A stretch of 64,000 nucleotides of DNA from Enhydrobacter sp. (GCF_030246845.1 NZ_CP126889.1:868001-932000), one strand, 5' to 3'; positions 44,204-54,440 are shown, counted from the stretch's first letter. Notes: generated from the sequence alone by a model not told the origin. Program-made: numbers and translations.

Positions 44204-47200
44204 CTATCGCGCTCCCAGCTTGCGCAATGTCCGGTCGATCCAGAGAGCGGCCAGCTTTTCCTGCGCGCTGTTCTGGTGCAGGCGCTGACGCAGGCAGGTG
44301 AAGTCGACCCGGTCGAGCTCCTGGTCCTGGTTGAAGCAGGAGAAGACCACCGTCTCCTTGCCCGTCTGGGGATCCTTGTGGAGCTGCAGGCACTGGGCGC
44401 AGATCTCCTTCATCATGCATTGCATGGGGGAGTTGATCGACCCTATTGCACGATGGTCGGGCTTGAGGTGCGGCTTCAGCACCGAGTGCCGCGCGAGCCG
44501 CACGGCGTTCATCATCCCGTCCGAGCCGATGGCGATCAGCCGGTCGGCGTCGTTGAACGGGATCGGCTGATCGCCGAGCTCGCCGGCCGCGTATTTGCGC
44601 ATCGCCTCGACGATATTGTCGACCACCGCCTTGTCCTGCGGTCGCGACGGCTCGAACCCCGGCGCCTCGTCGCAGCACCAGACCACGACATCGGCCGCCG
44701 CCTCGATCTCCTCGACTTTGTAGCGGTCGATCACGCGCTTGTAGCCCGCGAAATAGAGCACCTTGCTGCCCGCGCGCCGGAACGCCTGGCCGATGGAGAA
44801 CAGCACGGCGTTGCCGAGCCCGCCGCCTGCCAGCACGACCGTCTCGTCGGGCTCGATCTCGGTCGGCGTGCCCGTCGGGCCCATCACGATCACCGGCTCG
44901 CCGGGCTCCAGGAGCGCGCAGAGGTCTGACGAGCCGCCCATCTCGAGCGCGATCAGCGACAGCAGGCCCTTCTCCTTGTCGACCCAGGCACCCGTGAGCG
45001 CCAGACCCTCCATGGTGAGAAGGGTGCCCTCGACCCTCTTCGCGCGCGCTTCGTAGTTCTGCAGGCGATAGAACTGGCCCGGCTCGAAGGTCTTGGCCGC
45101 GGCCGGCGCCTCGACCACGACCTCGACGATCGTAGGAGTCAGGCGATCCACACGCACCACGCGCGCCCGCCATTCGCGGTTCGCCTCGGCCAGGATATCG
45201 GCCGGCGAGCGCCGGGGCGCCGGCAGCCGCGCCATCATGCGCGTCAGGATCGGGTAGCCCTGCTTGGCGCCGCCCATCGCCTTCACGACGTTGCCGGCGA
45301 ACGAGGGATGCAGGTCGCCGAAGAACGACATGAAGCGGCCGTCGCCGTGGCGATACATTAGCACGTGGACATCGTCGGGCTTGGCGACGCGCTCCGGCGT
45401 CACGGGCTCGCCCTCCTCGTCCAGTGCGCGGAAATACTTGCCATCGATGAAGGCGTGCGCGGCATCCTCGCGGGCCAGCACCGTGTTGGGCTGCGTGCCC
45501 GCCGCCACCAGGATGGTGCGTGCGGGCAGGACGGCCGTCACCTTCTCGCCCGCCTGCTGGCCTTCCAGGCGAATCGCCTTGGCATGCCCGTTGGCATCGA
45601 TCTCGACGGCAACCGGCGAAAGCCCCTCGGCGAAGCGGATATCCTCCTCCAGCGCCTTCAGCACCTCTTCGTGGTTGAGCGTATAGGACGGCGAATCGAT
45701 CAGGCGACGGCGATAGGCAATGGTGACGCCGCCCCAGCCATTCACCAGCCTGGCGATTTCGGGTGCCCGGCCTTCCTTCGCCGCGGCCTCGCGCTCGGCC
45801 CGGATCGCCTGCGCGTGAGCGATGAACTCGTCGGCGATCTCGCGCTCCTCGTCGCTCCAGCCGGCCCGCACGGTGGCCTCGCCGCGCTCGGCGACCAGCG
45901 TCTCGTGGCGCGACAGGAACTTCTCCACCTGCAGCGGATAGTAGGCGAGCGACTCGGTTGCGGTGTCGATCGCGGTCAGGCCGCCGCCGATCACCACGAC
46001 CGGCAGGCGCACCTGCAGGTTGGCGATCGACTCCTTCTTGGCCGCGCCGGTGAGCTGCAGCGCCATCAGGAAGTCGGACGCCGCGCGCACGCCGCGCGCG
46101 AGGCCGTTCGGCATGTCGAGCACGGTGGGCTTACCGGCGCCGGCGCAGAGCGCGATATGGTCGAAGCCCATGGTGAAGGCTCTTTCGACCGTCACCGTGC
46201 CGCCGAAGCGCACGCCGCCGAACATCGAGAACTGATGGCGGCGTTCCAGCAGGAGCCGGACCATCTTCAGGAAGTTCTTGTCCCAGCGGACGGTGATGCC
46301 GTACTCGGCGACGCCGCCGAAGCCGGCCATGGCGCGGTCGCCGAGATCCTCGCGCAGGTCGGCGACGTCCTTTACCGCGTCGAACGGCACGCGCTTGCCG
46401 TCGGCCTCGACTCCCGACTGCTTGGCGGGCAGGGGCTCGATCTTGAGGCCGTCGATGGCAACCACGGTGTGGCCGTCGTTCATCAGATGATGCGCGAGAT
46501 TGAAGCCAGCCGGGCCCAAGCCGACCACCAGCACGCTGCGCCCGGTGGCGGGGCGTGGAATCGGGCGGCGCAGGTTGAGCGGGTTCCAGCGCGTGAGCAG
46601 CGAGTAGATCTCGAAGCCCCAGGGCAGGCCCAGCACGTCCTTGAGCGTGCGGGTCTCGATCTGCGGGATGTCGACCGGCTCCTGCTTCTGGTAGATGCAG
46701 GCCTTCATGCAGTCGTTGCAGATGCGGTGCCCTGTCGCCGCGACCAACGGATTGTCGATCATCGCCACGGCCAGCGCGCCGAGCGAGAAACCCTCGCTCT
46801 TGAGGAGGTTCATCTCCGAGATCTTCTCCTCGAGCGGGCAGCCGGCGAGCGTGACGCCGAACGGCGACTTCTGGAACTTCGCCGTCTTGCGGTCCTTCAG
46901 CCCCTTGGAGCAACTGTCCTTGCCCTGGTTGTGGCACCAGATGCAGTAGTTGGCGTGATCGAGCGCCCGCACGAGACCGAAGCCTCCATCGGTGAGCGCA
47001 AAGCCTTCGCGGTGGCGCAGCAGCGGGCGCGGCAGCTTCAGACGCGTGACGCCATCCACCACCTCGGTCTCGACCGGCACCAGATGCTCGAAATCGAGCT
47101 TGTGCGGCACCTTGAACAGAGGTCCGTCGCGATGGCGCCGCTTGCCTTCGGGATTGTGCAAGGCCCAGGCGGCATAACGCGTCAGCGCCTCGACCTCGGG

Positions 47201-47704
47201 CGTCGGTGTCTCGACCTTGAACTCCGCACCGATCAGATCGCGCACGGCGAGCGCGAAGGCGAGATCCCAGGCCTCCAGCCCGTCCTCGAGCTTCGCCCCC
47301 ACCTTGATCGCCTTCGTCACCGCGGCGCCATCGAGCGCCGCGGCGACATCGGGCTTGATGGCGCGCGTCACGTAACGCTGCACGAACAGCCGCTTGCAAT
47401 CGTAGAGCGGCGCCAGCGTGATGTGACGGGCACGTAGCGCCGATGCGTCGGACGCGACGCCAAACAGCTCCGCCACGAAATCCTCGAGCGACCGCGCAAG
47501 CTCGATCAGGAGGTTCGACTCCTCCTTCGCGGCAAGCGTATCGGGCGTTGTGCGCGCCGCCATCAGGCGGGCATGGACATCGACATCGACCTCCTTCAGC
47601 CAGGCGACGAATGCCGCATCGAGTCGGGCGAGGCCGTCGCGCTCATAGAGATCTTCGAAGCCCAGCCCGTGAGCGAGCGAGGGACCGAACCGAGGCGCCG
47701 TCAT
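44204..47704 (-). CDS. Large iron-sulfur flavoprotein, NfnB-NfnA-like fusion
   Basis: A 1166-residue protein. Residues 1-250 are an uncharacterised, mostly helical region. Then come two Cys clusters like those of GltD/NfnB: C254-x2-C257-x7-C265 with C289-Pro, and C329-x2-C332-x3-C336. A GltD-like part follows with Rossmann motif VLVVGLGPAGFN (about 391). The C-terminal third is a ferredoxin-reductase/PyrK-like module (about 870-1080, FEPGQFYRLQN, VVLAGGGLGNAVL). Last is a [2Fe-2S]-type cluster C1096-x5-C1102-x2-C1105-x17-C1123. Domain order equals NfnB fused to NfnA, which move electrons between NADH, NADPH and ferredoxin. It is divergent from ctaA. The actual reaction is unknown. Confidence 0.8.
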   Translation of the reverse strand: MTAPRFGPSLAHGLGFEDLYERDGLARLDAAFVAWLKEVDVDVHARLMAARTTPDTLAAKEESNLLIELARSLEDFVAELFGVASDASALRARHITLAPLYDCKRLFVQRYVTRAIKPDVAAALDGAAVTKAIKVGAKLEDGLEAWDLAFALAVRDLIGAEFKVETPTPEVEALTRYAAWALHNPEGKRRHRDGPLFKVPHKLDFEHLVPVETEVVDGVTRLKLPRPLLRHREGFALTDGGFGLVRALDHANYCIWCHNQGKDSCSKGLKDRKTAKFQKSPFGVTLAGCPLEEKISEMNLLKSEGFSLGALAVAMIDNPLVAATGHRICNDCMKACIYQKQEPVDIPQIETRTLKDVLGLPWGFEIYSLLTRWNPLNLRRPIPRPATGRSVLVVGLGPAGFNLAHHLMNDGHTVVAIDGLKIEPLPAKQSGVEADGKRVPFDAVKDVADLREDLGDRAMAGFGGVAEYGITVRWDKNFLKMVRLLLERRHQFSMFGGVRFGGTVTVERAFTMGFDHIALCAGAGKPTVLDMPNGLARGVRAASDFLMALQLTGAAKKESIANLQVRLPVVVIGGGLTAIDTATESLAYYPLQVEKFLSRHETLVAERGEATVRAGWSDEEREIADEFIAHAQAIRAEREAAAKEGRAPEIARLVNGWGGVTIAYRRRLIDSPSYTLNHEEVLKALEEDIRFAEGLSPVAVEIDANGHAKAIRLEGQQAGEKVTAVLPARTILVAAGTQPNTVLAREDAAHAFIDGKYFRALDEEGEPVTPERVAKPDDVHVLMYRHGDGRFMSFFGDLHPSFAGNVVKAMGGAKQGYPILTRMMARLPAPRRSPADILAEANREWRARVVRVDRLTPTIVEVVVEAPAAAKTFEPGQFYRLQNYEARAKRVEGTLLTMEGLALTGAWVDKEKGLLSLIALEMGGSSDLCALLEPGEPVIVMGPTGTPTEIEPDETVVLAGGGLGNAVLFSIGQAFRRAGSKVLYFAGYKRVIDRYKVEEIEAAADVVVWCCDEAPGFEPSRPQDKAVVDNIVEAMRKYAAGELGDQPIPFNDADRLIAIGSDGMMNAVRLARHSVLKPHLKPDHRAIGSINSPMQCMMKEICAQCLQLHKDPQTGKETVVFSCFNQDQELDRVDFTCLRQRLHQNSAQEKLAALWIDRTLRKLGAR

Positions 47705-47738
47705 TGTCGAAATATCCGGATGCAGGGAGGGGTGATTT

Positions 47739-47752
47739 GTTCGTACACGAAC
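47739..47752. promoter_or_regulatory. Palindrome between the flavoprotein and ctaA genes
   Basis: GTTCGT-AC-ACGAAC is a perfect 14-base palindrome in the 100-base divergent gap. It could be a regulator site serving one or both genes; no regulator gene is adjacent. Confidence 0.45.
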
Positions 47753-47804
47753 CGATTAGCCAAGGAGCCTGAAGAGCGCAAGGTGGCGTTGATTCGCGAC
47801 ATTA

Positions 47805-48872
47805 ATGCCTGATGACGAGGCGTTGCGCTTCCCCCATGGTCCGGCCGCCATGAAGACCGTTCCCACCGCCGTGCGCAACTGGCTGATCGTCGTTGCCGCG
47901 ATGATTTTGGTCATGATCACGCTCGGTGCGCTGACGCGACTGACCGAGTCGGGCCTGTCGATGGTCGAATGGCATCCCATCACCGGCGTGATCCCGCCAT
48001 TCAGCGAGCAGGCGTGGCAGGCGGAGCTGAAGGAATATCTTTCCTCGCCGCAGGGGAGATTGGTGAATCCTGATTTCAACGTCGCGCAATTCAAGCAAAT
48101 CTTCTGGCTGGAATTCATCCATCGCCTGTGGGGGCGGCTGATCGGTCTCGCCGTCGCGCTGCCGCTCGCCTGGTTCTGGCTGCGCGGGCGCCTGTCGCCC
48201 GGCCTGAAGCTGCGGCTCGTCAGCCTCCTCGTGCTGGGCGGCCTGCAGGGTGCGCTGGGCTGGGCAATGGTGGCGTCGGGGCTGGTCGACCGGCCCTCGG
48301 TCAGCCACTACCGGCTGGCGGCACACCTCCTGGCGGCGGTGGCGCTCTATGCCTACACGGTCTGGCTGGTGCTCGAACTCAGCCCGGGCGAAGTCCGCCG
48401 CAACGACCGCGGGACGCGGCGCGCAGCCACGGGGCTGATGGTCTTTGTCTTCGTCGTGATGACCTTCGGTGCGCTCATGGCTGGCCTGCGCGCCGGCCTC
48501 ATGCACAACACCTTCCCCACCATGTCGGGATACTGGATCCCGCCCGGCATGTTCGACAGCTCGCCATGGTGGATCAACATCTTCGACAACGGCACGACAG
48601 TGCAGTTCATCCATCGCTGGCTCGCCAAGCTCCTCGCGCTCGGCGTGCTGATAATGGCGTGGCGGGTGCGACGGCCCGAAGCCTATGCCGCGGGCGCCAT
48701 GGTCGTGGTGCAGTTCTGCCTCGGCGTCGCCACGATTCTGAGCGGCGTGGAGATCGCGGTGGCGGCCATCCATCAGGCCGGCGCCGTCCTGCTGTTGACC
48801 ACACTGATCGTCGTTCGCCACCGGGCGATGCCTTCTCCCAGCCGTCCGCTGTCGGTTATTGTCCGAGGATGA
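47805..48872 (+). CDS. ctaA: Haem A synthase (COX15/CtaA family)
   Basis: A 355-residue polytopic membrane protein with eight predicted helices. LGALTRLTESGLSMVEWHPITG, EFIHRLWGRLIGL, MHNTFPTMSGYWIPP and VQFIHRWLAKLLALG are the COX15-type blocks; the repeated HR pairs provide haem-ligand histidines. It oxidises the C8 methyl of haem O to a formyl group for cytochrome aa3 oxidase, showing aerobic respiration. The ATG may also be at 47850. Its stop overlaps the next start (ATGA). Confidence 0.92.
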   Translation: MPDDEALRFPHGPAAMKTVPTAVRNWLIVVAAMILVMITLGALTRLTESGLSMVEWHPITGVIPPFSEQAWQAELKEYLSSPQGRLVNPDFNVAQFKQIFWLEFIHRLWGRLIGLAVALPLAWFWLRGRLSPGLKLRLVSLLVLGGLQGALGWAMVASGLVDRPSVSHYRLAAHLLAAVALYAYTVWLVLELSPGEVRRNDRGTRRAATGLMVFVFVVMTFGALMAGLRAGLMHNTFPTMSGYWIPPGMFDSSPWWINIFDNGTTVQFIHRWLAKLLALGVLIMAWRVRRPEAYAAGAMVVVQFCLGVATILSGVEIAVAAIHQAGAVLLLTTLIVVRHRAMPSPSRPLSVIVRG

Positions 48873-50119
48873 GCGGCCCTCACGACAAGCCGGCCAATCG
48901 CACAGGCTCCGCGCGCCCTTCCCGCCTGCCGCTGGGCGTGCTGGGCGTCGCCGTTGCCCTCGGCGCGCTTGCCGTCGCCACGATCGAGGCGCCCTCCTCG
49001 CCCGGGCCCAGGGAAGAGAAGCCGGCGTCCGCCGCAAAGGATGGTGCCGCACCGCCCGCGCCACCGGCCTTCGGTCACGACTTCGCCCTGCCGGCACCAC
49101 CCGACGCGCCACCACCACCGACGGCGGCGGAATTCGAGCGGACAACTCCTGCAGCAGGCGCTGCCAAGTCCGCCGCTGGAGCGCCGCCGCCGAGCAGCCC
49201 GGCATCGCTGCCGATCGAGCTGTTGCGCAAGCAGGCCGAGGCGCACGATCTGCCGTCGATGGTGGAGATGTCGCGCCGCCTTATCCTCGGCATCGGCATC
49301 GCCAAGGATCCTCAGGCCGGCGCCGGCTGGATGCTGCATGCGGCCGAGCTCGGCTCCTCCGACGCGGCCTTCGACGTCGGCGTGATGTACGAGAACGGCT
49401 TCGTCGTCGAGCGGGACTCCAGCCGGGCCGCCCAATGGTATCGCCGCGCGGCGGAGAAAGGCCTTCCGGCCGCCGAGCACAATCTCGCCCTGATGCTGCG
49501 CGAAGGCAAAGGCGCGGCGCGCGACGGAACGGAGGCGATCAAGCTGCTGCTTGCCGCCGCCCACCAGGGCATGACCGCGTCGATGTTCGCGCTGGGCGAC
49601 ATCTATGAGAAGGGTGACGTGGCGACCAAGGACAACGCCGCCGCCGTCGCCTGGTTCACCTTGGCGGCGCAGTTCGAGCGACGCAGCCACGACGGCAAGG
49701 AGACGCCGCTCGCCAAGAATGCGGCACGCCGGGCGCAGGATCTCCAGCGGGTCATGACGCCGGCCGAGCTGCAACGCGCCGCGGAGTTGGGGCAACGCGA
49801 GATCCGCGAGATCGTCGAAGCGACGTCGCCGCAGCGCCGGGCGCCGGGCCAGTTGCCGGCACCGGCCTTGCCGCCGCCGGAATCCTCCACGCCTTCCGAC
49901 CAGGATATCGGGTGGCCGGGCCAGGCGGCCGACCAGGTGCGCGCGATCCAGCAGGCCCTGCTCGACCTCAAGCTGCTGCACGACAAGCCGGACGGCGTCC
50001 TGGGGCCGGTGACGCGCAACGCCATTCGCACGTTCCAGCGCGGCGTCGGGCTTGCCGAGACAGGAGAGCCGTCGAAGGACCTCTACATCGCCCTGAAGCG
50101 CGCCGTAGCCAAGCCTTAG
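48869..50119 (+). CDS. Sel1-repeat and peptidoglycan-binding domain protein
   Basis: A 416-residue envelope protein. It has a short basic N-terminus, one membrane helix (about 20-38), a long Pro/Ala linker (about 45-115), Sel1 repeats (about 130-270, for example AAQWYRRAAEKGLPAAEHNL and GDIYEKGDVATKDNAAAVAW) and a C-terminal PG_binding_1 domain (AIQQALLDLKLLHDKPDGVL, AIRTFQRGVGL). It is translationally coupled to ctaA by ATGA. A role at the cell wall or in polar/envelope organisation is likely; similar proteins are widespread in alphaproteobacteria. Confidence 0.85.
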   Translation: MSGPHDKPANRTGSARPSRLPLGVLGVAVALGALAVATIEAPSSPGPREEKPASAAKDGAAPPAPPAFGHDFALPAPPDAPPPPTAAEFERTTPAAGAAKSAAGAPPPSSPASLPIELLRKQAEAHDLPSMVEMSRRLILGIGIAKDPQAGAGWMLHAAELGSSDAAFDVGVMYENGFVVERDSSRAAQWYRRAAEKGLPAAEHNLALMLREGKGAARDGTEAIKLLLAAAHQGMTASMFALGDIYEKGDVATKDNAAAVAWFTLAAQFERRSHDGKETPLAKNAARRAQDLQRVMTPAELQRAAELGQREIREIVEATSPQRRAPGQLPAPALPPPESSTPSDQDIGWPGQAADQVRAIQQALLDLKLLHDKPDGVLGPVTRNAIRTFQRGVGLAETGEPSKDLYIALKRAVAKP

Positions 50120-50136
50120 AGATGGCTTCATAGAAG

Positions 50137-50991
50137 TCAGCGCAAGTGGCCGACATGGCGCCACCATGGTGCTGGCAAGTCATTCGCCGCGCGTTCGGCC
50201 GCGGCGACCGTATCATAGAGCGCGAAGCAGGTGGCGCCGCTGCCGCTCATGGCGGCGTAGCGCACGCCCCGCGTCCCGCGCAGCGCCACCAGAACCTCTC
50301 CCACGACCGGTTGGATCGCGACCGCCGCCTCGGTGAGGTCGTTGCCGCGCACGGCCAATGCCGCCACGAGGCCCGCCAGGTCCGACCACGGCCGGTCGAT
50401 CGGCCGTGGTGGCGAGAAATCGCCGCGCCGTGCGGCAAAGACCTGGGGCGTCGACAGCGCAACGCCGGGATTAACCAGCACCAGGCCGCAACTCGGCAGC
50501 GACGGTGCGGGCTCCAGCTTCTCGCCAACCCCGCTTGCCAGGCAGGCGCGCTGTCCGAGGCACATCGGCACGTCCGCGCCCAGTCGCGCGGCGAGTGCCG
50601 ACAGTGTGGCACTCGGCAGGCCGAGCCGCCACAGCCGGCAGAGGCCGCGCAGCGCCGCAGCGGCATCGGCCGAGCCGCCGCCCAGGCCGGCGGCCGCTGG
50701 AATTCGCTTGACGAGCCGGAACGCGGCGCCAGCCTTTTCGCCCGACTCGCCGGCCAGCAGACGTGCCGCCCTCAGCACGAGATTGTCGTCGCCCGTCGGC
50801 AGATCGGCGGCGCCCAGCCCTTCGACAACGAGCGACAGACCGTCCGCAGGCGCGATGCGCAACGTGTCGCCGAGATCGGCGAAGGCGACCAGGGAGTGCA
50901 GCAGATGATAGCCGTCGTCGCGACGGCCGACGACATTCAGCCAGAGATTGACCTTCGCCCGAGCGGTCTCGACCTCGCCCCCCGGCTCCAT
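50137..50991 (-). CDS. ispE: 4-diphosphocytidyl-2-C-methyl-D-erythritol kinase
   Basis: A 284-residue GHMP kinase. The N-terminal ARAKVNLWLNVVGRRDDGYH holds the catalytic Lys, PAAAGLGGGSADAAAAL (about 99-113) is the ATP-binding loop and LGADVPMC holds the catalytic Asp. It phosphorylates CDP-methylerythritol in the MEP pathway to isoprenoids (ubiquinone, hopanoids). It follows the TPR gene by 9 bases and belongs to the tight ETF-QO, TPR, ispE block that is common in alphaproteobacteria. Confidence 0.93.
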   Translation of the reverse strand: MEPGGEVETARAKVNLWLNVVGRRDDGYHLLHSLVAFADLGDTLRIAPADGLSLVVEGLGAADLPTGDDNLVLRAARLLAGESGEKAGAAFRLVKRIPAAAGLGGGSADAAAALRGLCRLWRLGLPSATLSALAARLGADVPMCLGQRACLASGVGEKLEPAPSLPSCGLVLVNPGVALSTPQVFAARRGDFSPPRPIDRPWSDLAGLVAALAVRGNDLTEAAVAIQPVVGEVLVALRGTRGVRYAAMSGSGATCFALYDTVAAAERAANDLPAPWWRHVGHLR

Positions 50992-51000
50992 CGCAGCCGA

Positions 51001-52779
51001 TCAACCGCCCTGGTTCTTTTCGGCGGCCTTCTCGTAGACGGTCGGCTTGTCGTTGGAGGCATTGAGGCCGTTGGCGAGCTTGTCCTGCAGGATCGGCAGA
51101 CGATCCTTGTCGGGGTTCTGGTTGAGGGCGCGCTGCCACTCGAACCGTGCCTCGCGATGGCGGCCGACATGCCAGTAGGCGTCGCCCAGATGCTCGACGA
51201 CGGTCGCGTCGTCGCCCTTCTGCTCGCTCGCCCGCTCGAGCCACTTCACGGCTTCATCGTACTGGCCGAGGCGGTAATAGGCCCAGCCCACCGAATCGGT
51301 GATGGCGCCGTCGTCGGGCCTGAGCTCGGTCGCCCGCTTCAGCATCTTCATGCCTTCGTCGAGATGCATGCCCTGGTCGATCCAGGTGTAGCCGAGATAG
51401 TTCAGCACATAAGGCTGGTCGGGCGAGAGCTCGAGCGCCTTCTTCATGTCGGCTTCGGCGCGCGGCCATTGCTTGATCCGCTCCAGGCAGATCCCGCGCC
51501 CGAAATAGACCGGCCAGTACTTCTCGTCGGGCTTCTTGATCCGCAGGATCGCCATGTCGTAGGCGGCGACCGCATCCTTGTAGCGCTCCTTGCTGCGCAG
51601 GAGGTCGGCCAGCGTGAGGGCGGCATCGATGCGTTCCGGCTTCTCGGCCGCCATTTCGCGCAGGCGGCGCACCGCCTCGTCGAGATGCCCTTCCTGCGCG
51701 TCGAGCGTGGCGGTACGCAGCCTCGCCTGCCAGTAAAGCGGCGAATGGGGGCCGATCTTGCCGAGCGCAGCGATCGCCTTGGCGTCCTTGCCGAACTGCT
51801 CGTCGATGCCCGCGATCATCAGCCAGGCGAAATCGAGGTCGGGCTTCAGCTCGACGGCGAGCTGCTCGAAGATCAGGGCGAGATCGGTCCTCTGGTTGCG
51901 CTGATCGGACCCCAGGATGCCGCCGATATCGAACATGATCTCGGCGATGCCGGTGGCGGGGGTCGGTGGCTTGGGTGCGGGGGCGTTGGCCGCCAGCAGT
52001 CCATCCATGACGACGGAGTCGCCATACTTCTCGGCGTAGGATTGAAGCAGCGCATGCGCATCGGCGCCCTTGCCCAGACGACGCAGCCCCTCGGCGGTCG
52101 CAACGGCGATGCGCAGGCCGCTGGGGTCGAGATCGGCGGCGCGCCGGTACTTTGCTTCGGCCGCGGCACGATCGCCGGCCAGCTCGTCGATCTGTGCCCG
52201 GATGACGAGCGAGGGCGCTTCGGAACGATCGCCCTCCTGGGGTTTCAGCCGCGCGAGGATCTCGCGGGCAGCGGCGAAATCCTTCTCGCCCGCTTTCAGC
52301 CAGGCGACGACGAAGTCTCGCAACGGCCCGAGCTGGTTCTCCGCGCCGATATGGCCGAGCTGCTGCTCGGCCTTCCGGTACTCGCCGCGCTTCACCTGGT
52401 CGACGGTCAGCACAAGATTGGCGAAGCCGTCGCCGGGCCTGGTGGCCAGCACCTTGGGCGCGAGGCGCACCGAGGTCTCGAAGTCGCCGGCATACACATG
52501 CAGGCGAAAGGCAGCGTAAACCAGCGTCGGATCGTTCGGCGCCTCGGCCAGCGCATGATCGAGCTGCTGCGCCCCGATCTCATAGTCGTGATCTTCCTCG
52601 GCCACACGCGCAGCGAGATAACGGCCGGCGACGGAGATCGCCTCGGGCGGAAGCGGCCGCTGCGGCAGCGTGAGCGATGTCCGCCCCTTGCCGGCAGCCC
52701 CGTTCGGCTCGGCATGGCTGGACATGGGCAGCACGAGCAGCAGGGCTGTGGAGAGCAGCGCGAGGGGGGTGGAACGCAT
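51001..52779 (-). CDS. Secreted tetratricopeptide-repeat protein
   Basis: A 592-residue protein made almost wholly of TPR/helical repeats after a signal peptide (about 1-23, LLLVLPMSSHA). Clear repeats are in the C-terminal half: PYVLNYLGYTWIDQGMHLDE, ITDSVGWAYYRLGQYDEAVK and ATVVEHLGDAYWHVGRHREA. The start at 52779 is chosen because the signal peptide begins there. Function is unknown; the conserved location between ETF-QO and ispE suggests a housekeeping envelope role. It begins 5 bases after the ETF-QO stop. Confidence 0.85.
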   Translation of the reverse strand: MRSTPLALLSTALLLVLPMSSHAEPNGAAGKGRTSLTLPQRPLPPEAISVAGRYLAARVAEEDHDYEIGAQQLDHALAEAPNDPTLVYAAFRLHVYAGDFETSVRLAPKVLATRPGDGFANLVLTVDQVKRGEYRKAEQQLGHIGAENQLGPLRDFVVAWLKAGEKDFAAAREILARLKPQEGDRSEAPSLVIRAQIDELAGDRAAAEAKYRRAADLDPSGLRIAVATAEGLRRLGKGADAHALLQSYAEKYGDSVVMDGLLAANAPAPKPPTPATGIAEIMFDIGGILGSDQRNQRTDLALIFEQLAVELKPDLDFAWLMIAGIDEQFGKDAKAIAALGKIGPHSPLYWQARLRTATLDAQEGHLDEAVRRLREMAAEKPERIDAALTLADLLRSKERYKDAVAAYDMAILRIKKPDEKYWPVYFGRGICLERIKQWPRAEADMKKALELSPDQPYVLNYLGYTWIDQGMHLDEGMKMLKRATELRPDDGAITDSVGWAYYRLGQYDEAVKWLERASEQKGDDATVVEHLGDAYWHVGRHREARFEWQRALNQNPDKDRLPILQDKLANGLNASNDKPTVYEKAAEKNQGG

Positions 52780-52784
52780 GCCTG

Positions 52785-54440
52785 TCACATATTGGGATAG
52801 TTGGGGCCGCCGCCGCCTTCCGGCACCGTCCAGTCGATGTTCTGTGCCGGGTCCTTGATATCGCACGTCTTGCAATGGACGCAGTTCTGCGCGTTGATCT
52901 GGAACCGGGGCTGGCCGTTGTCGGCAGTGACGACTTCGTAGACGCCAGCCGGACAATAGCGCTGCGCCGGCTCGGCGTAGAGCGGCAAATTGACCGCGAT
53001 CGGGATCGACGGGTCGCGCAAGCGCAGGTGGACCGGCTGGTCCTCCTCATGGTTGGTGTTCGACAGGAACACCGAGGAGAGCTTGTCGAAGGAGATCACG
53101 CCGTCCGGCTTCGGATACTGGATCGGCTGGAACTCGGCCGCCGGCCGCAGGCATTCGTGGTCGGCCTTGTGATGGCGCAACGTCCAGGGCAGGCGGATGC
53201 CGAGATCGTGCATCCACATATCGAAGCCGCCGTAGAGCGTGCCCATGACCGAGCCCCATCTCAGGGCCGGTTTCACGTTGCGCACCTTGTCGAGGTCCTT
53301 CCAGACCCATGAAGCCTTGAGCTTCACGGGATACGCAATCAGCTCGTCGCCGCCCGTCTTGCCGCCGGCCAGGGCCTCGAATGCCGCCTCGGCCGCCAGC
53401 ATGCCGCTCTTGATCGCATTGTGGCTGCCCTTGATGCGCGGCACGTTGACGAAGCCCGCCGAGCAGCCGATCAGGGCGCCGCCGGGGAAGGTGAGCTTGG
53501 GCACGGACTGCACGCCGCCTTCGTTGATGGCGCGCGAGCCGTAGACCAGCCGCTTGCCGCCCTGCAGGTATTTGGCGACCTCCGGGTGCGTCTTGAAGCG
53601 CTGGAACTCGTCGAACGGCGAGAGATATGGGTTTTCGTAGGACAGATGGACGACGAATCCGATCGCCACCAGGTTGTCGCCGAAATGGTACATGAAGGAG
53701 CCGCCCTGGCTGCCCGTCTCCGACAGCGGCCAGCCCTGCGAGTGGACGACCAGTCCCTTCTTGAACCGGGCGGGATCGACCTGCCACAGCTCCTTGAGCC
53801 CGATGCCGAACTTCTGCGGATCGACTCCGGCGCGCAGGTCGAACTGGTTCATGATCATCTTGGAAAGCGAGCCGCGCGCGCCTTCGGCGATCAGCGTGTA
53901 CTTGGCATGCAGCTCCATGCCGGGCGTGTAGCTGTCCTTGTGATGGCCGTCCCTGGCGATGCCCATGTCGCCGGTCGCCACGCCCTTCACCGAGCCGTCC
54001 TCGGCGTAGAGCACCTCGGCTGCGGCAAAGCCCGGGTAGATCTCGACACCCAGTGCCTCGGCCTGCTGCGCGAGCCAGCGGCACACCTCGCCCAGGCTGA
54101 CGATGTAGTTGCCGTGATTGTTCATGAGCCGCGGCAGCATGACGTTGGGAAAGCGGAACGAGCCCGTCTTCGTGAGCCACAGGAACTGGTCGTCGCTCAC
54201 CTGGGTCTCGATCGGCGCACCCTTCTCCTTCCAGTCGGGAATGAGCTCGTTGAGGCCGATCGGATCGATCACCGCGCCAGACAGGATGTGGGCGCCGATC
54301 TCGGAACCCTTCTCCAGCACGCAGACCGACACGTCATGATTGCGCTCGGCCGCGAGCTGCTTCAGCCGGATCGCCGCCGACAGCCCGGCCGGGCCGCCGC
54401 CGACGATCACCACGTCATATTCCATCGACTCGCGTGCCAT
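52785..54440 (-). CDS. Electron transfer flavoprotein-ubiquinone oxidoreductase
   Basis: A 551-residue monotopic membrane flavoprotein. FAD motif [17 protein letters not shown] is at about 10-26, [11 protein letters not shown] lies mid-protein and the C-terminal [4Fe-4S] ligands are C496 ([10 protein letters not shown]) and C520, C523, C526 ([10 protein letters not shown]). It takes electrons from ETF, reduced by acyl-CoA and other dehydrogenases, into ubiquinone. The window contains several of its likely electron sources. It heads the TPR-ispE block and is divergent from the MetX-like gene. Confidence 0.95.
   Translation of the reverse strand: MARESMEYDVVIVGGGPAGLSAAIRLKQLAAERNHDVSVCVLEKGSEIGAHILSGAVIDPIGLNELIPDWKEKGAPIETQVSDDQFLWLTKTGSFRFPNVMLPRLMNNHGNYIVSLGEVCRWLAQQAEALGVEIYPGFAAAEVLYAEDGSVKGVATGDMGIARDGHHKDSYTPGMELHAKYTLIAEGARGSLSKMIMNQFDLRAGVDPQKFGIGLKELWQVDPARFKKGLVVHSQGWPLSETGSQGGSFMYHFGDNLVAIGFVVHLSYENPYLSPFDEFQRFKTHPEVAKYLQGGKRLVYGSRAINEGGVQSVPKLTFPGGALIGCSAGFVNVPRIKGSHNAIKSGMLAAEAAFEALAGGKTGGDELIAYPVKLKASWVWKDLDKVRNVKPALRWGSVMGTLYGGFDMWMHDLGIRLPWTLRHHKADHECLRPAAEFQPIQYPKPDGVISFDKLSSVFLSNTNHEEDQPVHLRLRDPSIPIAVNLPLYAEPAQRYCPAGVYEVVTADNGQPRFQINAQNCVHCKTCDIKDPAQNIDWTVPEGGGGPNYPNM

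Noticed and set aside
45365..47437. A 690-codon open frame on the plus strand
   Set aside because: It lies antisense to the 1166-residue flavoprotein and has no recognisable domain.
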